Of a DNA stretch of 64,000 bases, positions 54,094-63,484 are shown piece after piece (position 1 is the stretch's first letter; each line of letters begins with the position of its first letter). Both the position numbers and the translations under genes were made by a program. A model generated the notes under the pieces. That model saw nothing but the letters and a program-made list of their open reading frames with translations. It searched no databases and had not been told where the DNA came from. The DNA is from HXMU1420-13 sp965229525. Its GTDB lineage: Bacteria; Bacteroidota; Rhodothermia; Balneolales; Balneolaceae. The DNA is taken from assembly GCA_965229525.1 (NCBI GenBank), contig OZ245886.1, forward strand, positions 2,356,001-2,420,000. The letters are read 5' to 3'.

Positions 54094-55190
54094 TTTTCCA
54101 TCTTCCAAAAATAGATTCCGCCAGCCTGTTTTCCGGTTTCAACAAAATCTATTACATCCAAATTTTCCAGATCAATTACATCTACCGATCCGGCTTCGCC
54201 CCCAATTCCTTCTACAGAAATAAAGGCAAATCTGCTATCCGGGCTAATAGATACTCCGTGCGAAACTCTACGTGTATTCGCAATTTTAGCTACTTCGGTA
54301 CCTGTTTCTAAATCCCAAATTCCGGTTGAACCTTCTCCTTTATAACTAGCTACAAGATGCTTTCCATTTTCGGAAACTTCCAAATTATAGGGTGCTTTTC
54401 CGGTTTGGAATCTTCTTGTGATTTCCCAGGCATTTGTATCAATTTCTAAGATTTCATCAGATCCATTTGCAGCTACATATACAATAGGTTTTGTAGGATG
54501 AGGATCTGCCCATGTTGGTTTTTCGACGGGGTTGTGATTCATAGAATTATGATCCATCGAGCTGTGATCCATTGCCCCGTGATTCATTTCCATTTTATCG
54601 GAAAGTTGTAAAGTTCTAACTACCTCCATGGTAATCGTATTCACCTCGATGAGTTCATCACTCATCATAGAAACGTGGTAATTAAATGTGCCGTCGCGCG
54701 AGATACGAGAGCCATGAGGCATCACTCCAGTAGCAATTTCATCTAGTACTTCCATCGCATCAATATCTACAACCATAACCGAACTTGGTCGCATAGGGCC
54801 GTGAAGGTCGAAATTTACAATGTATAGTAAACCTGTTTTCCTGGAGATTTCCATAGTAGCAGGAAACATTCCCAATTCTGTTGTACCAACTAATTCATCC
54901 GTTCCTGTTTTATACTTGGCAAGCCATCCATAAGGATTGCCATGTGCAATTGAGACGAACCAATGTTCTCCATCCGGCGATACGGTGACGCCGTGTGGCC
55001 CATCAATTTCAGTGGGCATTCTTCCAACATTAATGGTTTTTGCGATCTCTACTTTTTCAGTCTCAGCATTGAAATGTATGAGGTGTACCTCATCTTCAGA
55101 TTCTGCTGCTACATACAGGTAATAATCCTGTGCTGATATCGACCCTATTGCAATAAGAAATATCGAAAGATATGACAGGCCCATCTTCAT
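54090..55190 (-). CDS. Secreted YVTN-type beta-propeller with Met/His-rich loop
   Basis: The 366-residue protein has a signal peptide (MKMGLSYLSIFLIAIGSISAQ) and YVTN/cytochrome-D1-type propeller blades (for example HGVTVSPDGEHWFVS, PHGSRISRDGTFNYHV, HGVSISPDSRFAFIS). Between blades, DNA 54530-54594 encodes the Met/His-rich stretch MNHGAMDHSSMDHNSMNH, of the kind that binds Cu(I)/Cu(II). The ATG overlaps the stop of the preceding gene (TAATG), so the start at 55190 is preferred to the longer frame and the two genes are coupled. A role in metal handling or an oxidative surface process is possible. Confidence 0.82.
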   Translation of the reverse strand: MKMGLSYLSIFLIAIGSISAQDYYLYVAAESEDEVHLIHFNAETEKVEIAKTINVGRMPTEIDGPHGVTVSPDGEHWFVSIAHGNPYGWLAKYKTGTDELVGTTELGMFPATMEISRKTGLLYIVNFDLHGPMRPSSVMVVDIDAMEVLDEIATGVMPHGSRISRDGTFNYHVSMMSDELIEVNTITMEVVRTLQLSDKMEMNHGAMDHSSMDHNSMNHNPVEKPTWADPHPTKPIVYVAANGSDEILEIDTNAWEITRRFQTGKAPYNLEVSENGKHLVASYKGEGSTGIWDLETGTEVAKIANTRRVSHGVSISPDSRFAFISVEGIGGEAGSVDVIDLENLDVIDFVETGKQAGGIYFWKMEN

Positions 55191-57193
55191 TAATTTGTAC
55201 CAGAGGCTGTAGATTCTCCGAGTTTTACAGCCCAAATACCAGAATTCCAGTCACTAAGGAAAATAAGACCTTTGTACGGTTGAGGACCCCAAGTAAATGG
55301 CGAATTTGGAATGGCTGCATTAGGATCTGTTGGTAGAAACAGGGCGATTTCCCGATCCTGCTCATATAAATCACCCATCAATTCGCCGCTAATATCTACA
55401 ATACGTAAACCACCATTGTAAAAAGCGGCATACAAAACATCATCTTCGATCCAATAATTATGAGAACCGGCTTCTGGCACCTGATATCTTGCCACTTCTT
55501 CAGGATTATCCCAGCCATCAAATTTGACAAAGTGAACCCAGCCTGCTGCTCGATTTGGGCCTTCGAAGTTTAAACCGTACGGGAAAGCTTCATCACCTGC
55601 AGCGATATAGAAATCTCCGGTCGATTTACTTTTAAAAGGAAATGCAGCATGATTCCATCCACTTGGGTAGGTATAACTGCCAAGATACTTCGGGTTTTCC
55701 GGAGAACCGCCAGCTCCGGGCATATCAGCACTTTCGTTGCTTCCAATATCCATGGCAACAACCCCATCGCCCCAGTTAGAAGAATATGCTATTCCATCCT
55801 GAATCCAAACATCATGAATGGCATGCCCTGGAGTATCCAATTCAACTACACTTACCGTCCTTGGGTTTGTGGGATCTTCAATATTGATTATATCATACTT
55901 TCGACCATTATTTACAGCATATACATGATCTTCATAAATGAATGCGTTATGTACACCACCGGTAAGTCCGTCAGTGTATTCCGACAAAATTTTTACATCC
56001 CTCGGATTAGTTACATCAAGAATGATGATTCCATTTTTACGGTTTGATGCACCTTCTCTGGTAATTACTGCAATGGTTCCATCCTCCGAAACCTTAACGT
56101 CATTAACTGTTCGCGCATCCACTTGAACGGTGTCTATTGTATGAATATTTGTGGGATCGGTTACATCCCAAAAGAAAGCTTCACCTCTAGCGCCCCAGGT
56201 TCCTGTGACCGCATAATCACGTCCGTCAACACCTTCCCATACCCATAAATCTGAAGTTTTTACGTCGGGGACTATCCCCTTACCTACTACTTCGAGTGGT
56301 CTTTGAACATTTCGATAAACAACTCGAAAAGTAACTTCGGCAAATTCATTACCTGACCTTGCCATCACGGTATAAATACCTGTATGATTGGCAACAAACT
56401 TTCCATCTTGCTCGATTAAAGCAGACGCACCCTGACCAAGGTTATCATCCGGTTGAACAATGTAGGAGTAACTTACAGGTATATCTTCAACCTGTCTTCC
56501 ACGACGATCTTTTGGTGTAGCTTCGAAAGTAACCACATCCCCAGTTCGAATGATTTTTCCCGAATAGTTAAGTGTTAACTCAAGACTCTCGACTGGGTTT
56601 TCTTTCACATCTAGTTCAATACTGGATTCAATCCCATCAGCAGATAATGTAATAGTCGCTTTTCCTTTCTTGATAAGTTTTAAATTGTCAAAGCTATCAA
56701 CAAAAGCTATATCTGCATTAGATGAAGTGAAAGTGTATTCAACATTATCACGAACAGCGCCACTTTCATCGGTAATTGTGGCAGCTAATGGGGTTGAAGT
56801 TTCCGCGTATACTCTATCCGGTATTCCATCAATTTGAACATCAGTAACAGGAGGGTAGGCAATTGTAACATCGAAATCATATTGAAGGCGATCTTCGCCG
56901 AAAGTTCGGGCAGTAACGCCATAGGTCCCGGGTTTATAGGCAATTAAAGTTCCTTCTTGAGACACTCCAAGTGCCCTGCGATTTCGCCTGCTTTGTAGGA
57001 AAAAATAAACGGTGTCAGCTTGTACAGATCCATCCTCTAACACAACTCGTGCTGAAAGTGTAAGTTCATCTTCTACGTTCATCACAATTTCATTTGGCTC
57101 AACAATAATTCTAGCAGACTGGGCTACTGCATTTATCGAGAAAAAGGATAGAAGAAGTACGATGAGAAGAGAATTTCTTGAAAAACGATACAT
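55190..57193 (-). CDS. Secreted Ig-like and LVIVD-repeat beta-propeller protein
   Basis: The 667-residue protein has a signal peptide (1-24, INAVAQ), three bacterial Ig-like domains (about 27-115, 118-205, 208-305) and a C-terminal LVIVD-type propeller (about 315-665). The propeller has recurring blades such as GIIILDVTNPRDVKILSEY and YDIINIEDPTNPRTVSVVEL. It is probably extracellular or surface-exposed. It forms a TAATG-coupled pair with the Met/His-rich propeller gene downstream. Similar pairs are not known to me, so function is open. Confidence 0.83.
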   Translation of the reverse strand: MYRFSRNSLLIVLLLSFFSINAVAQSARIIVEPNEIVMNVEDELTLSARVVLEDGSVQADTVYFFLQSRRNRRALGVSQEGTLIAYKPGTYGVTARTFGEDRLQYDFDVTIAYPPVTDVQIDGIPDRVYAETSTPLAATITDESGAVRDNVEYTFTSSNADIAFVDSFDNLKLIKKGKATITLSADGIESSIELDVKENPVESLELTLNYSGKIIRTGDVVTFEATPKDRRGRQVEDIPVSYSYIVQPDDNLGQGASALIEQDGKFVANHTGIYTVMARSGNEFAEVTFRVVYRNVQRPLEVVGKGIVPDVKTSDLWVWEGVDGRDYAVTGTWGARGEAFFWDVTDPTNIHTIDTVQVDARTVNDVKVSEDGTIAVITREGASNRKNGIIILDVTNPRDVKILSEYTDGLTGGVHNAFIYEDHVYAVNNGRKYDIINIEDPTNPRTVSVVELDTPGHAIHDVWIQDGIAYSSNWGDGVVAMDIGSNESADMPGAGGSPENPKYLGSYTYPSGWNHAAFPFKSKSTGDFYIAAGDEAFPYGLNFEGPNRAAGWVHFVKFDGWDNPEEVARYQVPEAGSHNYWIEDDVLYAAFYNGGLRIVDISGELMGDLYEQDREIALFLPTDPNAAIPNSPFTWGPQPYKGLIFLSDWNSGIWAVKLGESTASGTN

Positions 57194-57444
57194 AAATACC
57201 TCGGTAATGTCTGAGCTAGTTCATGAAGCTCAATTAGATAGGGATGATACACCCGGTTGAATTTCTAAAAGCGTAAGAAATAACGAACTTTCGGGCATCA
57301 ATGAAAACGATTTTACGCTTATTTAAATCCTTTTTTTGGTATTTTATCGCAGTAAGCAGGAACTGTGAAATTTAGAAATTGTTAGCCTGCCTTTATAGCT
57401 CTTACACAACAAAAATCAGCATAAAATTTTAGGATTCTACATCG

Positions 57445-60339
57445 ATGAGCATAAACTTTGCTAAGGAGCAATTTGCCCACCGCCATCATGGCAATGATTC
57501 TAACGCCATCAATGAAATGTTAAAAACTATCGGAGCCGAATCTATTGATCAGTTGATTGATGAGACCATACCGGAAGGCATCCGATTGAATGAAAAACTA
57601 AACTTACCTGAAGCAGTGAGCGAGTTTGACTTTCTTACTGAATTCAAGGAATTAGCGGCTAAAAACAGGATCTTTTCTTCCTTCATTGGGATGGGATATT
57701 ACGATACACATGTCCCGAAAGTGATCTTAAGAAATATCCTTGAAAATCCTGCATGGTATACCGCGTATACACCGTATCAGGCTGAAATTGCGCAAGGCAG
57801 ATTAGAAGCTTTGATAAATTTCCAAACCATGGTTAGTGATTTAACAGGGATGGAATTGGCAAATGCTTCATTGTTGGATGAAGGTACTGCTGCTGCTGAA
57901 GCAATGAGCATGTTTTTAGGTCAGCGTAAGGGATCAAAAAGAAAGAATGCGTTCACATTTTTCGTGAGCGAATTATGTCATCCACAAACGATTGAAGTCC
58001 TTCAAACTCGTGCGAATCCTTTAGGTGTGAACATCCAAATTGGAGATCACAATTCGTTAGATGTAACAAACCCAGAATTGTACGGGATGTTACTTCAATA
58101 TCCGGCAACTGATGGTTCAATTGAAAATTATTCAAGTTTAATTGAAGCGGCGCATGAACATAATGTACATGCAGTAGTGGCTGCAGATTTGCTGAGTTTG
58201 ACATTACTAACTCCCCCGGGTGAAATGGGGGCTGATGCCGTAGTTGGAACCACACAACGCTTTGGTGTACCGATGGGATATGGTGGACCTCATGCCGCAT
58301 ATTTTGCAACTAAAGAGGCTTACAAAAGACAGATACCGGGACGGATTATCGGTGTAACTCAAGATGCAGAAGGTAAGGCAGCTTACCGTATGGCTCTACA
58401 AACTAGAGAGCAACATATTCGTCGAGAAAAAGCAACCTCGAATATTTGTACCGCTCAGGTTTTATTGGCGGTTATGGCCGGAATGTACGGAGTATATCAT
58501 GGGCCGAACGGATTGAAAAAGATTGCTTCGAAGATTTACGGCTTAACCAAGCTTACTAAATCAGGTCTGGAAAAGCTTGGAATCGAAGTTCTGAATGATA
58601 CATTTTTTGATACCCTCACTTTGAACGTTGATGCTCCAAATTTGAAATCTATCGCGGAAAAACATAAAGCGAACTTCCGATATTTTGGGGATGGTAGAGT
58701 AGGGATTTCTTTTGATGAGACAAAAGAGCTGAATGATGTTACTAAGGTTTTGAACATTTTTGCAGAAGCACTAGAAATAACGAATTCTTTTGATGTCGAT
58801 ACCAGTGCCAAAAATGTTGAGGTAGAATTACCGGAATCATTATCGCGTGAGTCTGAATATATGACTCATCCAGTATTTGATCTATATCATACTGAGCATG
58901 AAATGCTTCGTTACATGAAACAGCTGGAGAATAAAGATTTATCGCTGGTTCATTCTATGATTTCACTGGGTTCTTGTACCATGAAATTGAATGCAACCAC
59001 AGAGATGATTCCTGTTACCTGGCCGGAATTTGGACAGATTCACCCATTTGTACCGGTTGATCAAGCCAAAGGATACTTCCAAATGTTTGAAGAATTAGTA
59101 ACGTGGCTTTCAGAAATCACCGGTTTTGATTCTGTTTCGTTGCAACCAAATTCAGGTGCGCAAGGTGAATATACCGGGTTGATGACCATCAGAGCGTATC
59201 ATCAAAGTCGAGGTGATCATCACCGTAATGTAGCGATAATTCCTGCATCGGCTCATGGAACAAACCCGGCAAGCGCGGTTATGGCCGGTATGGAAGTTGT
59301 CGTTGTTGCTACTGATGATTACGGAAATATTTCTAGTTCAGATCTAAAAGCAAAAGTTGAGCAATACAGTGATCGACTTGCCGCATTGATGATTACTTAT
59401 CCATCAACGCATGGTGTTTTCGAAGATAAAGTGAAGGAATTTTGTGAGTTAATCCATCAGCATGGCGGTCAGGTGTATATGGATGGAGCCAACATGAATG
59501 CTCAGGTTGGCTTGACAAGTCCGGGCGAGATTGGTGCAGATGTATGTCATTTAAATCTGCACAAGACATTTTGTATCCCTCATGGTGGTGGAGGCCCAGG
59601 AATGGGACCAATTGGAGTGGCTAAACATCTTACTCCATTTTTGTCTGGTCATTCATTGATTAAAACAGGTGGTGATCAGGCCATAACTGCAGTTTCTGCT
59701 GCCCCATTTGGAAGTGCAAGTATCTTGACGATTTCTTACGCCTACATCAAAATGATGGGAGAGGAAGGATTAACAGAAGCTACTCGAAGAGCTATTCTTA
59801 ACGCAAACTATATCAAAGACAGACTCAAAGATCATTATCCAATTTTATACACGGGTAAAACGGGTCGATCTGCTCATGAGTTTATTATTGATCTTCGACC
59901 TTTTAAAGTATCCGCAAATATCGAATCTGTAGATATTGCAAAGCGTTTAATGGATTATGGTTTTCACGCACCAACGATGAGTTTCCCTGTACCGGGTACT
60001 TTAATGATTGAACCAACAGAAAGTGAAAGCAAAGAAGAGCTAGATCGTTTTTGTGAAGCAATGATCGGGATTAGAAACGAGATTCGTGAAGTTGAAGAGG
60101 AAACTGCAGATCGAGAAAACAATGTTTTAAAGCACGCTCCTCATACGATGAGAGTCACAGTTTCTGAAAATTGGGATCGCCCATATTCTGTGGAAAAAGC
60201 TGTGTTCCCATTAGATCATTTGCGATACAACAAGTTTTGGCCAAGTGTGTCTCGAGTTGATGATGCTTATGGGGATAGAAATCTAATGTGCTCTTGTATT
60301 CCTATTACTGACTATGAGCACGACACAATAGAATTGTAA
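57445..60339 (+). CDS. gcvP: Glycine dehydrogenase (decarboxylating), P protein
   Basis: The 964-residue enzyme is the full-length single-chain P protein of the glycine cleavage system. The PLP lysine is Lys707 in HLNLHKTFCIPHGGGGPGMGP, and SCTMKLNATTEM, DGANMNAQVG and the N-terminal GYYDTHVP, YTPYQAEIAQGR blocks are present. It decarboxylates glycine and passes the aminomethyl group to lipoyl-H protein. No gcvT, gcvH or glycine-riboswitch fold is visible nearby, so the other subunits must be encoded elsewhere. Confidence 0.97.
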   Translation: MSINFAKEQFAHRHHGNDSNAINEMLKTIGAESIDQLIDETIPEGIRLNEKLNLPEAVSEFDFLTEFKELAAKNRIFSSFIGMGYYDTHVPKVILRNILENPAWYTAYTPYQAEIAQGRLEALINFQTMVSDLTGMELANASLLDEGTAAAEAMSMFLGQRKGSKRKNAFTFFVSELCHPQTIEVLQTRANPLGVNIQIGDHNSLDVTNPELYGMLLQYPATDGSIENYSSLIEAAHEHNVHAVVAADLLSLTLLTPPGEMGADAVVGTTQRFGVPMGYGGPHAAYFATKEAYKRQIPGRIIGVTQDAEGKAAYRMALQTREQHIRREKATSNICTAQVLLAVMAGMYGVYHGPNGLKKIASKIYGLTKLTKSGLEKLGIEVLNDTFFDTLTLNVDAPNLKSIAEKHKANFRYFGDGRVGISFDETKELNDVTKVLNIFAEALEITNSFDVDTSAKNVEVELPESLSRESEYMTHPVFDLYHTEHEMLRYMKQLENKDLSLVHSMISLGSCTMKLNATTEMIPVTWPEFGQIHPFVPVDQAKGYFQMFEELVTWLSEITGFDSVSLQPNSGAQGEYTGLMTIRAYHQSRGDHHRNVAIIPASAHGTNPASAVMAGMEVVVVATDDYGNISSSDLKAKVEQYSDRLAALMITYPSTHGVFEDKVKEFCELIHQHGGQVYMDGANMNAQVGLTSPGEIGADVCHLNLHKTFCIPHGGGGPGMGPIGVAKHLTPFLSGHSLIKTGGDQAITAVSAAPFGSASILTISYAYIKMMGEEGLTEATRRAILNANYIKDRLKDHYPILYTGKTGRSAHEFIIDLRPFKVSANIESVDIAKRLMDYGFHAPTMSFPVPGTLMIEPTESESKEELDRFCEAMIGIRNEIREVEEETADRENNVLKHAPHTMRVTVSENWDRPYSVEKAVFPLDHLRYNKFWPSVSRVDDAYGDRNLMCSCIPITDYEHDTIEL

Positions 60340-60369
60340 CACTAACTTTGTTTTATATTTTTGAATAAT

Positions 60370-60399
60370 CATATTCCTTAAAAAGTTTATAGGAATATG
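60370..60399 (+). promoter_or_regulatory. Hairpin containing a start codon
   Basis: CATATTCCT (60370-60378) and AGGAATATG (60391-60399) form a perfect 9-bp stem around a 12-nt A/T-rich loop. The 3' arm includes the purine-rich AGGA and the ATG of the 60397 gene, so in mRNA the start would be masked. Confidence 0.55.
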
Positions 60400-60822
60400 A
60401 ATTCAGAATTAAAGAAAATAATTGGGCTATTCTTTGCATTGATATCTCTTCTTGGCTATACAATAATGTATGCTATTTTATTGATAAATAATGATGTGCC
60501 AAATGACCAATATATTATGTATGCAACTGGACTTGCTTCTTTAGTAGGTGGAGTGGTGGCAAGTAGTTTTGGTCAAACTTTACCAAAGAACTCAAAGATT
60601 ACACTAAGCAAAGCACTACTAAAATATGAACCTAAGTATGGTGAGTATTTAGCAATTGGTTATGTTATTGTTTATTTCGGAATGGGTATTTGGGCGATTA
60701 TACATCATAGTATGAACGGTGATAAATCTCACGAGTTGATCCAGAATTTAGCTTATGTTTCATTTACTCTCTTCCTTGCAATAGCTGCAAGTGCAATGAC
60801 TTTTGTATCAAGTGAAGATTAG
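60397..60822 (+). CDS. Small four-helix membrane protein of unknown function
   Basis: The 141-residue protein has four hydrophobic segments (about 8-30, 43-60, 86-106, 117-137) and no recognised family. Its start codon lies inside an inverted repeat, and the ATG is only two bases after AGGA, closer than usual. It stands alone between gcvP and the M20 peptidase gene. Confidence 0.75.
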   Translation: MNSELKKIIGLFFALISLLGYTIMYAILLINNDVPNDQYIMYATGLASLVGGVVASSFGQTLPKNSKITLSKALLKYEPKYGEYLAIGYVIVYFGMGIWAIIHHSMNGDKSHELIQNLAYVSFTLFLAIAASAMTFVSSED

Positions 60823-60906
60823 CTATGAATGATGTACATCATAAGATTTATGCCCTTTACATTTATCAGTTTACTCCCCTAAAATTAAATTCTGTGTATT
60901 TAGAAA

Positions 60907-62205
60907 ATGAAAGTAAAGCATTCCATTCTGATCGCAATATTATCTGTATCCTCTATAATTACTAACGCCCAAATTTCTGATATCGAACAACGACTGGTAG
61001 ATCATATCGATACCATCAATGATGAAGGCATGGAATTACTTATCGAGTCGGTGAATATGAATTCTGGTACCATGAATTTTGATGGCGTAAAAGCGGTAGC
61101 TGAACACATGATTCCACATTTCGAAGCAATCGGTTTTAATGCCTGGTTCGAAGATGGAGCCGAGTGGAATCGCGCAGGTCATTTTATCGCAGAGCACCTT
61201 GGAAGTGATGATGCACCGAGAATCTTATTGATCGGTCATTTGGATACAGTTTTTGAACCGGATTCACCATTCCAGAAATTTGAAATGATCAACGATACGA
61301 CGGCAAAAGGTCCGGGAATCGCTGATATGAAAGGTGGAAACATTATTATGCTGCAAGCTCTTCGTGCATTAAAAGAAGTAGGAGCACTTGACGATATGAA
61401 CATCAAGATTGTGATTACCGGTGATGAAGAATTGAGTGGTCGACCTCTGGATCTATCCAAAAAAGCGTTAATCGATGCAGCTAAATGGGCAGATATTTCA
61501 ATTGGTTTTGAAAACGGTGATGGTAATCCAAAAACAGCAAATGTCTCTCGACGTGGAGCAATGGGTTGGACGTTAACCGTCACTGGTACACCGGCGCATT
61601 CATCTCAGGTTTTTCGCGAGGATATTGGAGCGGGTGCAATTTATGAGGCTTCCAGAATCCTAAATTCATTTTATGAGGAATTGAGATACGAGGAATTCCT
61701 GACTTTCAATCCGGGCAGAATTATGGGAGGAACAACCGTTTCGCATGATGAGGGATCAAGTAGTGGCAATGTTTTTGGTAAAACCAATGTAGTAGCAGAA
61801 ACTGCAATAGTTGCAGGCGACTTACGTGCTTTATCGCCAGAGCAGGAAGAGCTTGTAAAAGATAAAATGAGGGAAATTGTGAGCAGAAATCTCCCACAAA
61901 CGTCTGCTGTAATTGAGTTTGATGAAGGGTATCCGCCGATGGCTCCAACAGACGGAAATCGAGAACTTCTTTCTATTTATAGTAAAGTAAGTGAAGACCT
62001 TGGCTTTGGTGAAGTTGTAGCTGTAAATCCCCTTCGTGCTGGTGCCGCAGATGTCTCGTTCACCGCAAATCACGTTGATATGGCGATAGATGCCCTCGGA
62101 ATGAGTGGAACGGATGGTCACACGGTGAATGAATTGGGTTATGTCAACCAATTTCCACGGCAGGCTAAACGCGCTGCAATTCTATTATATCGTTTAAATC
62201 AGTAA
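60907..62205 (+). CDS. Exported M20 metallopeptidase (carboxypeptidase G2-like)
   Basis: The 432-residue enzyme has a signal peptide (1-22, ITNAQ). Zinc-site residues are His111 and Asp113 (GHLDTVF), Asp140 (GIADMKGG), catalytic Glu174 with Glu175 (TGDEEL), and later His ligands in the last 30 residues (SGTDGHTVNE). A dimerisation insert is present (about 210-330). This fits the M20A/M25 glutamate carboxypeptidase branch that removes C-terminal amino acids from acylated or folate-like substrates; true substrate unknown. The next gene starts two bases after its stop. Confidence 0.9.
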   Translation: MKVKHSILIAILSVSSIITNAQISDIEQRLVDHIDTINDEGMELLIESVNMNSGTMNFDGVKAVAEHMIPHFEAIGFNAWFEDGAEWNRAGHFIAEHLGSDDAPRILLIGHLDTVFEPDSPFQKFEMINDTTAKGPGIADMKGGNIIMLQALRALKEVGALDDMNIKIVITGDEELSGRPLDLSKKALIDAAKWADISIGFENGDGNPKTANVSRRGAMGWTLTVTGTPAHSSQVFREDIGAGAIYEASRILNSFYEELRYEEFLTFNPGRIMGGTTVSHDEGSSSGNVFGKTNVVAETAIVAGDLRALSPEQEELVKDKMREIVSRNLPQTSAVIEFDEGYPPMAPTDGNRELLSIYSKVSEDLGFGEVVAVNPLRAGAADVSFTANHVDMAIDALGMSGTDGHTVNELGYVNQFPRQAKRAAILLYRLNQ

Positions 62206-62207
62206 GA

Positions 62208-62645
62208 ATGGATCAGGAAAAACTCGACCAAATTCTGGCACTCGTGGTCGAGTTTGCCCAATCCAGAGATGATATACTCGCGGTAGGTTTATGTGGTTCA
62301 TGGGCAAGGGGAGATGCTGGCCCGGAATCTGATATTGATCTGAGTATCATTGTTGAGGATAAGATGAAGTTCAAATCAACGGGATGGGTTGAAGAATTTC
62401 CTTTTTTTAAAATTCAGGATTCTTTGAAATCATTCAGAGACGAGATTTATGGGGTAACATGGTCACGGCATGCATTTCTGGAATCGGGAATAGAAATAGA
62501 ATTTGGCTTCGCTGGTACTTCGTGGACTGATATCGAAAATCTCGATGAAGGAACCAAAAAAGTAGTTACAGATGGGTATAAAATCATATACGATCCCAAA
62601 CAAATTTTGGTAAAGCTAGTCGAGAATGTAAACTCTATTCTATAA
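62208..62645 (+). CDS. MNT-type nucleotidyltransferase domain protein
   Basis: The 145-residue protein has the nucleotidyltransferase core motif GSWARGDAGPESDIDL (Gly30-Ser31 with Asp42/Asp44 as metal ligands). The third Asp/Glu position may be EIEFGF. There is no HEPN partner adjacent, so it does not look like a standard MNT/HEPN toxin-antitoxin pair. Aminoglycoside nucleotidyltransferase-like substrates are possible. It follows the peptidase gene by two bases and converges with the HAD gene with an 11-bp overlap. Confidence 0.8.
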   Translation: MDQEKLDQILALVVEFAQSRDDILAVGLCGSWARGDAGPESDIDLSIIVEDKMKFKSTGWVEEFPFFKIQDSLKSFRDEIYGVTWSRHAFLESGIEIEFGFAGTSWTDIENLDEGTKKVVTDGYKIIYDPKQILVKLVENVNSIL

Positions 62646-63483
62646 CCGACTTACAAATAAAATCTGGAATAATCCCTTTCGATTGAATCAAAAGCTGGGC
62701 GTTTTCTTCTCTGGTATTTCCCGATAAGACAAGCATCGTTTGAACGCCGAATTTATTACCACCTAAGATGTCGGTATCCAGAGTATCACCAACCATCAAA
62801 ATGTCTTTTTTATCAATGGAGCCAAGTTCACCGTTTAGGCGTTCGTAGGCATACATAAACATTTGAGAATCCGGCTTGCCGAAATGAATGAACTTCCTAT
62901 TCAACATGGATTCAACCAATTTGGCAATTCCGCCAGTTGCCACTGCAACGTCGTTACTGGAAACAGGATAAAACTTATCCGAATTAGCGAGGATTACCGG
63001 CATCGTTTTTTTGCGAAGAATATTCACTGTTTTGTTGATATCTGTATTCCAATCAAAGCCCTCATCATCCAAAAAAACAAAAGCCGAAATCTCGTCCAGG
63101 TTGTTTAAGTCAACATCGCTTACTGCGATGTGTTGCAAACCTGATTGAAGGATGTATTCTGCAGAATTTTCTGTACCTAAATAGGCAATTTTGCCAGTCG
63201 TAATTTTCTGTTTCAGAAAATGCTTTGCCATCATACCACTTGTGATGATCTCATTTAACTCCAAATTGGGTAAACCGAGTTTTGCCAGGCTCTCTTTTTG
63301 TTGTTGTCGGCTTCGAGAAGCATCGTTTGTAAGTAACCGAAATATTTTACCCTCCGACTTGATCCAATCAATGGTTTTTTGGACTCCTTGAATAAGCCCC
63401 TTATGGTTTTTAACCACACCATAGGAATCCAGCATGATGACTTTGAAATCTTTTGCTATATCGAAAAATGAAGGATAAGACAT
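62635..63483 (-). CDS. HAD superfamily IIA (NagD-like) phosphatase
   Basis: The 282-residue protein has the class IIA HAD plan: motif I MLDSYGVV (nucleophile Asp19), motif II LLTNDASR, an inserted C2B cap (about 75-200), a Lys in HFGKPDSQMF, and motif IV MVGDTLDTDILGG. The second acid of motif I is Tyr21 in place of Asp, as DxW/Y occurs in one hypothetical IIA subfamily, so catalysis may differ from NagD. It starts one base after the stop of the APH-like gene upstream and is likely co-transcribed with it. Confidence 0.87.
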   Translation of the reverse strand: MSYPSFFDIAKDFKVIMLDSYGVVKNHKGLIQGVQKTIDWIKSEGKIFRLLTNDASRSRQQQKESLAKLGLPNLELNEIITSGMMAKHFLKQKITTGKIAYLGTENSAEYILQSGLQHIAVSDVDLNNLDEISAFVFLDDEGFDWNTDINKTVNILRKKTMPVILANSDKFYPVSSNDVAVATGGIAKLVESMLNRKFIHFGKPDSQMFMYAYERLNGELGSIDKKDILMVGDTLDTDILGGNKFGVQTMLVLSGNTREENAQLLIQSKGIIPDFICKSVIE

Positions 63484-63484
63484 A

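Noticed and set aside
57194..57444. Possible glycine riboswitch before gcvP
   Set aside because: I looked for the paired aptamer cores with their conserved purine-rich joints and found none; only weak unrelated hairpins are present.
62208..62645. MNT/HEPN toxin-antitoxin pair
   Set aside because: The MNT-like gene has no HEPN neighbour; the next gene is a convergent HAD phosphatase.
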